From positions 868,001 to 932,000 of the forward strand of contig CM030362.1 in NCBI GenBank assembly GCA_017893485.1: 64,000 nucleotides of DNA, written 5' to 3'. The position numbers were made by a program, and so were the translations under genes. Within the stretch, counting starts at the first letter, position 1, and each line of letters starts with the position of its first letter. This document shows, one piece after another, positions 44,043 through 54,880 of the stretch. This DNA comes from Hemerocallis citrina. Taxonomy: Eukaryota; Streptophyta; Magnoliopsida; Asparagales; Asphodelaceae. The notes beneath the pieces were generated by a model, which ran no database searches, was not told where the DNA came from, and saw nothing but the letters and a program-made list of their open reading frames with translations.

Positions 44043-44354
44043 TCGGGCTGTAAATCGGATCGGACGGGTCCGGACAACCATATGTTCAAGCTCGGACCGA
44101 AATTCTACTGGGATGGGCTTTGTCCGATTCGGTCCAGGTCGGACAAAATTTTTATAGTCCGGACTCAGTTCGGTAAAGCATCAGACCGCAATAATACTCG
44201 GACGGACGTATGTTCGGCTCGAGCTTGGTAAAGTATCGGACCTAATAATTTGTTCAAGTTCGGTTCATATAACAGTTCGGACGGTCCACGGTAGGGCCAT
44301 TTCTCGAGTCGGACTCGGTCGGACGACAGACCGTCCTGTTCATATTACACCCTA
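44043..44354. mobile_element. hAT-type miniature element (GGACGG family), copy B
   Basis: Counterpart of 27671-27983, with the same TTTTGAGG / CTTTGAGG flanks. Confidence 0.75.
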
Positions 44355-44725
44355 CTTTGAGGGCGAAAAATGATGAAATTTAACTATTGAAGAAATATTT
44401 GCTATTTTCAATGTAACATGAACAATAAAAAAATACAAGAAAATTTGCAAACCTGAAATCTGAAAATCTAAATTTCTAAGTAAATAGAGAAAAAATGGAA
44501 GAGAAAGATAGAGAGTGAGAGAATTAATTAAATAAATAAATAAATGAGTTTTTTTTTTTTTATTATTTGAATTTGAGTTTTGGGGTTTGAAATTTTGAGG
44601 GGGAAAATGTGTTTTGTGAGGTTAGATCTGGGCCTTTGATTTTGAGGAGATTGAAGGGGAGCCACTTAATAGCTTTCTTTGTGTTTTATTATATAGATAT
44701 ATAATAGATGAATATAATATATATC

Positions 44726-45519
44726 TGTGGTAGGGTAAAAATCGCCTGGGGCCCAACCAGGGCCCAATACAACTCTCACTCAAAAATGATAGAAACAGCA
44801 GTCTAGTTCGGCTTCGAGCCACTGCAGGATCGTCGCCGAACCTCCAGTTCACCCCCACAGATCTGGTCTCCTCGTATCCGATGAGCAGCGATGGCCCTCG
44901 GCCTCCGACCCACGACAGCCCTCCGGGCCGTCCGCCCATCCCGGGGTAGAATGAAGATGACTTGGCACACCCTACGCCACCAGATCCTCCCAAGAAGCAC
45001 AGAAGCCCCATGATCTGCCATGTCACCTCCAAATACCACCAAGGGCTTTGCCGCGTCAGTCCTATACCACTCCTGGTACTGCCACGTCAGCCCTAAACCC
45101 CCTGGGCCTTCTGCCACGTCAGGCCCATGGGCTTTCTGGTTCAGACCCGACCCTCAAGCGGATCCAAACCCGGTTGGAATTCTCTATAAATACTAGACCC
45201 TCACCCACCTTTTCAGGTAACCAATCTTTTGCCACTTAAATTCAACTAGTTATTGCTACTCTCTCACAGAGACTGACTAGAGCGTCGGAGGGTCCGCCAC
45301 CGGGATAAACCCCGGTGTTTCAGGACCGTCTGCAGGTACACAAGACCTCGGATCCGAATCCTCTGATCCGAGCCGAGGCATCCACCCCACTCCGAGCCCG
45401 TCGCAGGTTCCGCCCGGTCAGCCGAGGGTCGTCAAACGAGCAGCATTCTCCTTCAATATAAATCGAGTCCGAACTCACACCTGGTGCATCCACACGTCTC
45501 CCAGAAATAAACCGCATCA
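44726..45519 (+). repeat. 5' LTR of Gypsy element
   Basis: 794 bp, TGTGGTAGGG to GCATCA, with TATAAATA at about 45184-45191. Compared by eye with the 3' LTR I count about 14 substitutions and no length change, about 1.8 percent. The primer site TTGGCGCCGTCTGTGGG starts at 45522. Confidence 0.92.
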
Positions 45520-45599
45520 GGTTGGCGCCGTCTGTGGGAAGACTGCTTCAGAAGCCGACCTGAGCACGACCATCAAGGCACCTCGACAGCCGAACTCTC

Positions 45600-46818
45600 A
45601 TGACCTCCAAGGGCAAGGGGGTTGCTTCCTCCGTCAACCGAAGGGACTCGCCCCCACCAACTGCTGACGCCGGTCCACACACTTCAAAACACAGGGGTCC
45701 CAAAGGAGCGCCACCCGTCAAGTCCAGCCCGACCTACGGGGGGTAATCGTCAACCGACAGATTAGCCGCAGCAGGGGAAGGGCCGCTTCCAACCCGGCCC
45801 CGAACCATCCAAGACCGCAGCCCGAGGGACGGAGGCCAGCACTCAGCCGCATCGGAAGGCAACCTTCAGACCGACCAAACAGGGTCGAGGGAGCTCCCGT
45901 CACTCACAAGGAGTTCGAAGACTTCCGGAGAGAAATTCTCGGGGCCCTTCGACGGGCCCCAGGGAGGAAGCCCTCCACTCCCAAACCGGGTCGGATGCCG
46001 AGGCCAGCGTGTCGCACCCGGCAACAATCCAGCCAGAAGACGATGACGTACTACTAAGGCGCCTCCAAGAAATGGAGGATCGCCTCGATCATATAGGAGA
46101 CGGCGACCAGCGAGCGGCTCAGGGGTACAGACCTGTCCGTCCTCCCTTCTCCGCTCCCATCCTCCAAGCAGAAATACCCAGGAATTTCCGACCACCTCAA
46201 TTCGAGACCTACGACGGCGAGGGAGATCCCGCTGATCACATGGAGGGTTTCAAAACCCTCATGATGATTCACAGCGCCTCGGATCCCCTGCTATGCCGAG
46301 CCTTCCCTGCCACACTTCGGGGTCCGGCTCGTGAATGGTTCTCGAAACTCACCCCCGGCTCCATTTACTCCTTCGACCAGCTAGAGGGCAATTTTCTTGC
46401 CCACTTCGTCACCAGCCGGAAGGCGGAAAGGACCAGCGCCTCTTTACTTGGACTCAGACAAATAGAGGGAGAGTCACTCAGAGTGTTCTTCCGAAGGTTT
46501 ACCGCGGAGGCAAGATCGGTCTCCTCTCTTGATCCAGGCGTTGCCACTGCGGCATTTCGGCACAACGTCCGTCATGGACAGCTGAAAGCTTCTCTGGCGA
46601 AGAGACCCCCCATCGACTTTCCCGATCTCCTCAACAGGGTCGAGAAATACATTAGGGCAGAAGAGGCCCTTAGCCCCGAAGATGCTAGAGAGACCACCGG
46701 GAAGGGAAAACGGAAAGCCGAAGAAGTCGAACCATCAAAGAAGGCTCCGAGGAACGCGGGGGCCATGAAGAAGATCCCGCCGGTCCCCCTTCGAGAGGTA
46801 CACCCCCCTGACACATAA
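45600..46818 (+). pseudogene. Gypsy gag
   Basis: An ATG at 45600 opens a Lys/Ser/Pro-rich start that ends in TAA after about 49 codons. The capsid region is open from 46009 in another frame: FETYDGEGDPADHMEGFKTL, then FPATLRGPAREWFSKLTPGS and FFRRFTAEARS, which is the plant retrotransposon gag domain. A Lys/Glu-rich tail follows. The frame ends at 46818. A C-run at 46803-46808 is where the reading shifts into the protease frame, either a decay frameshift or a natural slip. Confidence 0.85.
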
Positions 46819-47863
46819 CGTATCCGCCATCCTCTTAGAAATCGAAGACAAAGGCATTGTTCGACTACCTCCCCGACCTAACAACAGCAAGAACCGAGAT
46901 CAGCGCTTCTACTGCCGCTTCCACAGAGATCATGGGCACGAAACCGACCAATGCCGGGCCCTGAAAGACGAGATTGAGGAACTCATCTCCAGGGGATACC
47001 TCCGAGAATTCACCCGAGAAGTCCCACGGGATCGGCGAGATACTAGGAACCGGAGGCCCTCGCCTCCGAACCCTACTCCGAACCGCATCCAGGGTCGGGA
47101 TCCCGAGTCCGAGGGAGCCGCGGATACGCCATTCATCTTGTACTGTGTCCACGGAGGGCCAATGGGAGGAGAATTGAATACTTCCCGAAAAGCCTTCATC
47201 CGAGAGGTGAATGCTGTCCAAGACAACCCCTCGCCCAAGCTACAGCCAATGCCGGTCTCATTCTCAGGAGAGGACCTCGAAGGCGTTCGCCTGCCCCACT
47301 GCGATGCCCTCGTCATTAGCCTCCACATGGCTAATTGTGAAGTTCGCCGAATCCTCGTCGACAACGGCAGCTCGGTAAATATTCTTTTTCTCGAAGCCTT
47401 CGAGAATCTCAAGTTACCTAGAGGCAAACTCAAGCCGGCCGGATACACCTTGCATGGGTTCTCCGGCGTCCCTGTCGTGATCGAAGGGATTGTTACCCTC
47501 GACGTTACCGCAGGATCGGCTCCCGTCAAGAGGACCAAGTCTATGGACTTCATGGTGGTCAACGTCAAAGCAGCTTACAACGCCATACTCGACCGACCCG
47601 GACTATGCTCCCTCCAAGCGGTGCCTTCGGCTTACCATCTGAAACTTAAATTTCCCATCCCGCAAGGTGTCGGCATCGTCCGAGGCAGCCAAGGAGCAGC
47701 ACGATCGTGCTACATGACCACCGTCAGGGGAGGGGTGTTCCCCCTCGACGCTGTCGAGTTCAAACCAGAAAGGGACGGTCCTGCTCCCGGACCTGCCGTC
47801 AAGCTGGAGGAATTCCCATTTGACGCCGAGCACCTAGTGAAGTTCCTTGAGGGACGAGCATAG
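46812..47863 (+). CDS. Gypsy nucleocapsid knuckle and aspartic protease
   Basis: Open in plus frame 2 from THNVSAILLEIED. A zinc-knuckle-like CRFHRDHGHETDQC is near 46915, then a disordered Arg/Pro stretch. The retropepsin active site is ILVDNGSSVNILF near 47355, with DNG in place of the DTG/DSG triad, as is common in Tat elements. It ends with TAG at 47863. RT would follow in a complete element, but nothing of it is left. Confidence 0.8.
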
Positions 47864-48281
47864 GTTCTAACTTGGCTAGAAGTAAATCTTTTGTAAAACT
47901 TTCATGTGTAAAGGGCCGTTTTTGCGGCCCTCCCTATCTTATACGAAAGAAATCTCCTTTTATTATACTCCAAATGCCTCGGCAGACCCGGCCTAATACC
48001 GAACAATGGGATCGGCACCCAAGTCTTCACTCCGGTATCGTCCCCAACTCCCCGGTAGGTCCGACTCGACCTCAGGCCCGGGAGACTTCACAACGCCCCG
48101 AGCCGATCCCTCACGGACCGACAGGACCGTACCACCCTCCCTTCATCATTCCTTACACTATCAACCAGAGCGAAGAGTGAAATGAATTCCTTATTCATAC
48201 TCCTTTATTGGGTTATGAGAAAACAAACAAAGACCGTTACAGAAACACTCCTCTCATCTCAAATTGAAGGAAGCCGCCCTC

Positions 48282-51200
48282 TCAGGGCCCCTCGGGTCCG
48301 ACAAATGGTGGGATCACTCCGATCGAACAACTTGGAACTCTCTCTTTGTCATGATGGTCCTTCGGTTCGGCCACGGTCGACACACCGGCCACAGAGCTCT
48401 GGGCGTCGACGGGTCGCCTACGCTCCATTAGCAGTAGCGCAGAGGGTACCCCCTCCGCTCGCCGACCCCCCAAGGAAGAGGCCGAGTCACCCAGCATCGT
48501 CCGGTAACGATGTATCTCCACCTCCTTCTCCACTATTACATCGCGAAGTAGCTTCTCAGAGGAGGGCCTCTGAACCGAGGAACTCGACATAGTATATCCG
48601 AGTCCGACACCCACGAGTTCCTGATCCACCATCGCCCTCCTCAGCCGGCTCGCCTCCTCACTAAGGGCTTCGGACATGTTCCTGTAATAATTAAAGGCCG
48701 CATCAGTGTCACGGGCCCCCTTGCGGTACCGAACCAAAGTGGCCTCCAACGCCTCAACCCTACTCCGGAGCCACGCCACGTCGGAACGACGGGGGTCCGC
48801 CTCGGGAAGGGAAGCCACAACCTACAAGAGAACCAGCCAACTCAACACACATAAGCAAGGAGGTTCGGAAATATCCGAGGTCAAAAAACACTTGGCCGGT
48901 CAAAAATACTTTTTATAAATTGTGCTGCTTCTTACAAAAAATGCGGTGGCCAGTCCGCGGAAGGCAAATACAATCGAAGGGGGGAAAAAGAAAGATAAAA
49001 CTATACAACTTGTTTTCCCACCTCGGCATCGGTCGGGTTCGCAGGAGGGTCGACAGCTGGGTTACCAACGGGCCCTTCCTCGCCAGGAGTCTTTGGCGTC
49101 CCCTCGATCTCCATGTCGTACTCAAAGTTGGACAGGTCGACGGTCGGGTAGAAGTGCCTCTCATGACTAAGGGCCTTCGCGTAGCACTCATCCTGGGCCT
49201 TGATCACCATCTGCTGACCTGCATCCGTCAGCTCTTCCCTCTCCTTGGCGAACGCAGTCGCCAACTCCTCCTTCTCCTTGGCGAACTTCTTCTTCAAGGA
49301 GACCACCCTCTTCCCCCACTCCGCATCCTTGGCCTCGAGCTCGAGCTTCATCTGCTGCTCCCTCTTATGCGAGCCCTCGAGCTCGATCCGCATCTCCTTC
49401 ATCTCCCGCTCGCTCTTATCCGCCCGAGCTCGCTCTTGTGACAGGGACGCTTCGTAGAGGTTCTTTACGTTAGCCCCCTGCATACAGGCCTACGACCGAC
49501 AAACACAGATAAGAGAAGGACTCTCGAAGCAAAATTAACAAGAGGGATCTGGTCGACAAGCTTACCAACACGGTGGCCTGCGCCAGGCGCGTAAACGCCA
49601 CCTCTACGGGCTCGCTCTCCATCACCTGGCGATCACGAGGGGTCGCTAACTTCTCCACCACCTCAACGGCCTGGGCTTCCTCAGTCAGACAGTCGCCCAT
49701 CCGAACAGACCAGTTCGGTGCCCACCGTTGCCGCAACATCTCCACCACCGGGTCATCTTCCTCGACCTCTACCAAGGGACCTTTCCCCTTGTCGAGATCG
49801 GATGCCCTCGCTTGGCCCTTGCCCCTCGAAGGGGCCACCCCCTTGCTCGTCTCCGAGCGAGTCCTCTTAGCCCTCGACTCGAGCGGGGCCTCCGAGATAA
49901 CTAGGGACGACTCCCTCGGCTTCTTCGTCGCCTCCTCCTTCTTCTTCTCGGCGTTCTCCTTCTTCATGGCGAGCCTCCTTGCCTTGATCGATGCTTCATC
50001 CATATCTACAGAAAAAACCATTAAGAGCAATGAGCAAGTATGAAAAGATAAAGAGAAAAGAAACAACTACATACGCAGAACGGCTGGGCTCAGTCCAACG
50101 CTCGCCAGGTGGGCCTCCGTCACCTTCGTCCAATCGATACTAGGGGACAGACGGAGGCGCTCGACGAACCCCCACTCCTCGGCCGTCAGATCCCTCGGCC
50201 TCGGCGGTGGATAGCTCGGCTTGGAGTGGTTCCACCGGGTGGGAATGTCCCAGGGCTTTTCACTCCGGATCACCAGATATTTTTTCTTCCAATCCTTGAT
50301 GGAGTCCGGATGGCTATGAACGACCTTCCCCTTACTCCGGGGGGAGATATAGTAAACACCCTCAGCTACCGAGCTAATCATCAACATCGCTCGGAACACA
50401 TTCAACTGCAGGGGTACCTTTTGTTCCTCGCACATCAGTACAAAGCAGATAATCTGCTTCCAAGAATTCGGCCCGTACTGCATCGGCGCCAAGGAGGCCC
50501 AGTTCAACACTTCCCGAACGAACGGGTAGACTGGCAGCCTCAGCCCGGAGATGAAGGCGTCCACTGGGAAGACGCAATACCATGCAGAAAGGGGATCGGT
50601 TGGGCGCAGAGTAGAGCTCGGCAACATCAATTTGTAGCCAGGCCCTATGTGATACGCCAGCTGCAAAACCTCCAAGTCCCCACCCTCCAAGGTGGTCGGA
50701 ATCACGTCCATCATCACCCTTTTCCGACTCGGCGAAGAGGGCTGCACGCCAAAGAGCTCCTTGTCAGATAGGTCGTCGGGATACTGACGGAAAGGCTTCG
50801 GCTGTACGGGCGAACCTGTCATCAAATTACGGTAAACAGGCGCCTGGCTCGAACCACCAGTCCTCGACCCTGCCTTCCTCGGAGCCTTCTTCCTCCTCTT
50901 GGTTCGCTCCGGCGAGGGGATGGATGATGGCCCCAGACCGGTCGGCAGGGAACTCGGACCCGCACCCTGAACGGTGGGTCTCCTTACCGAGCCGCCCTCG
51001 CCTCCCTCCTCCTCGAAAGCCAACTCCAGAACACGGACACCATCCGAACCATCACTTGCTTCCTCCGACTCGCTTCTCTCCACCACGAAGGGATGCCGAG
51101 GGCGTAACGGCCTCACATTGTGTACCTCCTCCTCACCTACTGGTTCCTCCCACGAAACCGAATCGGAAGGCTCCGCAGCGTGTACTGACTCCTCCTCGAG

Positions 51201-51290
51201 CACGGGCTCCTCCCACGACGTCGATTTGGAGACAGGTTTCACGTCCCCCCTAGACGTCGACGCTGACGAGCCAGACTGAGCCTTATCCAT
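48282..51290 (-). CDS. Antisense gene of the Gypsy element (Transposase_28-like)
   Basis: Minus-strand exons: 51290-50075, 50005-49566, 49489-49010 and 48821-48282. All borders are GT-AG and all phases agree, giving a continuous 891-residue frame. If the third donor is not used, it stops at 49001 (714 residues). Exon 1 is acidic and Ser-rich, then has the putative gypsy-type transposon domain (FISGLRLPVYPFVREVLNW, then APMQYGPNSWKQI). Exon 2 is Lys/Glu-rich and nuclear-signal-like. Exons 3 and 4 form a long coiled coil (KFAKEKEELATAFAKEREEL). Such antisense frames are typical of Tat-lineage elements. Their function is unknown. Confidence 0.75.
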
Positions 51291-51447
51291 CTGTGCCTAA
51301 ACTAAACAGACTTACCAACTAACCTGGGGTCACTTCGGAAGGACGAGTCTAGTACAGCAAACTGCAGGGACGAGCGCTGAAGTGTTAGGAAATTTTTGGA
51401 AAGGAAAGCAACAAAAAAGAAGTGAGCGAAAGGGGGAGAGGGGGGAA

Positions 51448-51455
51448 TATTTATA
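51448..51455 (-). promoter_or_regulatory. TATA box of the antisense gene
   Basis: TATAAATA on the minus strand lies about 158 bp before the ATG at 51290, after a C/T-rich stretch. The position suits a separate promoter driving the antisense transcript. Confidence 0.5.
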
Positions 51456-52420
51456 GAGGATGAAAACAACTCCTCAATTTCCGCAATTACTGTTCACCTA
51501 TTGACGTGCAACTGTCGCCTGGAAAATCGCGCCACGTCCTCGAAACGTGCGCTGCTGACGTCATCCAATGCCAGGCTGGCAGCCAGACGCAGGGGTCGGT
51601 TCGGACGGGGTATTTGGCGGTAACAACATTTTAATTAAGATTTAAGGCGCCGTCCTTCGACAGACGCCCCGGGCTCCAGGGCTCGGTCGGTTCCCCTCTC
51701 ACCCACGAGCAGCTCGGGGCTTACAGCCTCGACAGCCGAAACCCCGAACTGTTCGAGGGTGGGACAGAAACCACCACCGCCTGGAGCCCTATCGGAAAAC
51801 AGATTGGCCTACCTCCAATCAGAGGCGACCCATCTATCCGAGGCTCTTCAGCCCAAGTCCGGAATGCGGTTGATGCCCCTCCCGTCTGGATCTTTCTCGG
51901 GCCAAACAGCCATATCAAGGTCGTCTGACCCGAAAAAGGATCCAGACGGCAGAGCCACCACCAATCCGAGGCTCCTTATCTACCGGTCCGGATTTCGGTC
52001 ATTACCCCTCTCGCCCTGATCTCCCCTGGATCTGGCTACCGTGTCAAAGCCATCAGATCCAAGAGAAGATCCGGGCGGCAGAGCAACCACCTCTCCAACA
52101 CAACCGGGGGTAAAGTTTTGCAAGAAACATACGTCCGTCGGAGCAGACACCTCTGATGGCCAATAGACCACCCTTGCTGTGATCCAACCCCCTGCGGAGG
52201 GAGGGGTACTTATAGCCTCCCCCATAGGCCAGCCTTTATGACGTGGGGAAAACCAAACGACGGAAACCCATGCGCCATGCATTTATTAGGCGGCGCAATT
52301 AAGGCCCCTGGGAAATTGGAACATGACACAGATCCCGGAGCGCCTTCAATGCTCCGCGAAGACAGCGGGCTACCCTGCTCAACATTCCTAAGGCGTAACG
52401 GTTCGCCCTCACCCTTGCCG
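51456..52420. other. Gypsy internal non-coding spacer
   Basis: GC-rich sequence with repeated phrases (CCAATCAGAGGC / CCAATCCGAGGC, GATCCAGACGGCAGAG / GATCCGGGCGGCAGAG near 51930 and 52060), indicating an old internal duplication of roughly 130 bp. No coding unit. Confidence 0.5.
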
Positions 52421-52427
52421 ACCCATA

Positions 52428-53640
52428 ACCCCTCGCCAGCTCGAGGCCAAGTCTAGTACCAGGGTAGTCATATCAGGGAGGCTCAAACGGCTTGCCATCG
52501 CCATCGCCATTGCCGACCCGTAATCCCTCGCCAGCTCGAGGTCAGGTCTGGCACCAGGATAGTCTTCTCGGGAAGGCTCAACGACTCGCCCCCACCCTTG
52601 TTGGCCCGTAATCCCTCGCCAGCTCGAGGTCAGGTCTAGCACCAAGGTAGTCTTCTCAGGAAGGCTCCTCGGCCCGCCATCGCCCTTGCCGACCCGTAAT
52701 CCCTCGCCAAGCTCGAGGTCAGGTCTGGCACCAGGGCAGTCTTCTCAGGAAGGCTCAACGGCTCGCCATCACCCTTGTTGGCCCGTAATCCCTCGCCAGC
52801 TCGAGGTCAGGTCTAGCACCAGGGTAGTCTTCTCAGGAAGGCTTCTCGGCTCGCATCGCCCTTGCCGTCCCGTAATCCCTCGCCAAGCTCGAGGTCAGGT
52901 CTGGCACCAGGGTAGTCTTCTCTGGAAGGCTCAACGGCTCGCCATCACCCTTGTTGGCCCGTAATCCCTCGCCAGCTCGAGGTCAGGTCTAGCACCAGGG
53001 TAGTCTTCTCAGGAAGGCTTCTCGGCTCGCCATCGCCCTTGCCGTCCCGTAATCCCTCGCCAAGCTCGAGGTCAGGTCTGGCACCAGGGTAGTCTTCTCA
53101 GGAAGGCTCAACGGCTCGCCACCACCCTTGTTGGCCCGTAATCCCTCGCCAGCTCGAGGTCAGGTCTAGCACCAGGGTAGTCTTCTCAGGAAGGCTTCTC
53201 GGCTCGCCATCGCCCTTGCCGTCCCGTAATCCCTCGCCAAGCTCGAGGTCAGGTCTGGCACCAGAGTAGTCTTCTCCGGAAGGCTCAACGGCTCGCCATC
53301 ACCCTTGTTGGCCCGTAAATCCCTCGCGAGCTCGAGGTCGGGTCTAGCACCAGGGTAGTCTTCTCAGGAAGGCTCCACGGCTCGCCATCGCCCTTGTTAA
53401 CTCGTAATCCCTCGTCAGCTCGAGGTCAGGTCTAGCACCAGGGTAGTCTTCTCAGGAAGGCGCAACGGCTCGCCATCACCCTTGCCGACACATAATCCCT
53501 CGTCATCTCGAGGTTCGGTCGAGCACCAGGGCACTCTTCTCAGGAAGAAACACCGGCTCGCCATCACCCTTGCCGGCCAAACAAACCCTCGCCAGCTCAA
53601 GGCTCGCTCTAACATCAGGGCAACCCCCTCATGAAGGACC
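52428..53640 (+). repeat. 88-bp tandem array in Gypsy 3' region
   Basis: About 13 units with CGTAATCCCTCGCC near 52521, 52609, 52697, 52786, 52873, 52962, 53050, 53139, 53228, 53317, 53405 and a variant at 53492. Two unit types alternate (TTGTTGGCCC with GCCAGCTC; TTGCCGTCCC with GCCAAGCTC) from about 52690 to 53320, forming a 177-bp dimer array. Units near the edges are more diverged. Confidence 0.9.
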
Positions 53641-53721
53641 AGCGATTCGCCATCCTATTTCTACAACCGTAAACACTCCTCCACGGCTAGCTCCCGCACC
53701 CCCGCAGGAGTGGGGGGCTTG

Positions 53722-54515
53722 TGTGGTAGGGTAAAAATGGCCTAGGGCCCAACCAGGGCCCAATACAACTCTCACTCAAAAATGATAGAAACAGCAGTCT
53801 AGTTCGGCTTCGAGCCACTGCAGGATCGGCGCCGAACCTCCAGTTCACCCCCACAGATCTGGTCTCCTCGTATCCGATGAGCAGCGATGGCCCTCGGCCT
53901 CCGACCCACGACAGCCCTCCGGACCGTCCGCCCATCCCGGGGTAGAATGAAGATGACTTGGCACACCCTACGCCACCAGATCCTCCCAAGAAGCACAGAA
54001 GCCCCATGATCTGCCATGTCACCTCCAAATACCACCAAGGGCTTTGCCGCGTCAGCCCTATACCACTCCTGGTACTGCCACGTCAGCCCTAAACCCCCTG
54101 GGCCTTCTACCACGTCAGGCCCATGGGCTTTCAGGTTCAGACCCGGCCCTCAAGTGGATCCAAACCCGGTTGGAATTCTCTATAAATACTAGACCTTCAC
54201 CCACCTTTTCAGGTAACCAATCTTTTGCCACTTAAATTCAACTAGTTATTGCTACTCTCTCACAGAGACTGACTAGAGCATCGGAGGGTCCGCCACCGGG
54301 ATAAACCCCGGTGTTTCAGGACCGTCTGCAGGTACACAAGACCTCGGATCCGAACCCTCTAATCCGAGCCGAGGCATCCACCCCACTCCGAGCCCGTCGC
54401 AGGTTCCGCCCGGTCAGCCGAGGGTCGTCAGACGAGCAGCATTCTCCTTCAATATAAATCGAGTCCGAACTCACACCTGGTGCATCCACACGTCTCCCAG
54501 AAATAAACCGCATCA
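53722..54515 (+). repeat. 3' LTR of Gypsy element
   Basis: 794 bp, preceded by the polypurine tract GGAGTGGGGGGC. The target duplication ATATC follows. Confidence 0.92.
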
Positions 54516-54520
54516 ATATC

Positions 54521-54829
<309 letters not shown>

Positions 54830-54880
54830 GGTAAATCAATAATTATGTAGCTGAAGTTTGAATAGTATGACAATAATTAG

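Larger units (their letters stand above)
44726..54515 (+). mobile_element. Tat-like Ty3/Gypsy element without RT or integrase
   Basis: The 9790-bp element has 794-bp LTRs, an ATATC target duplication (44721-44725 and 54516-54520), a primer site and a G-run polypurine tract. Inside are gag and protease on the plus strand, no reverse transcriptase or integrase, a large multi-exon antisense gene, and an 88-bp tandem array before the 3' LTR. Gag-protease plus antisense frame plus 3' tandem repeats is the Tat/Grande/Retand layout. With pol missing it must depend on a full relative. It is absent from copy A, so it inserted after the segment duplication. Confidence 0.92.

Noticed and set aside
45600..45750. 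Separate small gene upstream of Gypsy gag
   Set aside because: The 49-codon frame from ATG 45600 is the N-terminal gag leader cut by a stop, not an independent gene.
47911..47932. AGGGCCGTTTTTGCGGCCCT hairpin as a terminator
   Set aside because: The hairpin is real, but intrinsic terminators are bacterial and this is plant DNA. It might mark the meeting point of convergent transcripts, which cannot be shown from sequence.
48182..50771. Plus-strand open frames in the Gypsy element after protease
   Set aside because: They are mirror frames of the antisense gene, with no RT or integrase motif in any of them.
52428..53640. CRISPR-like spaced repeats
   Set aside because: The units are contiguous 88-bp tandem repeats with no unique spacers, inside an LTR retrotransposon.
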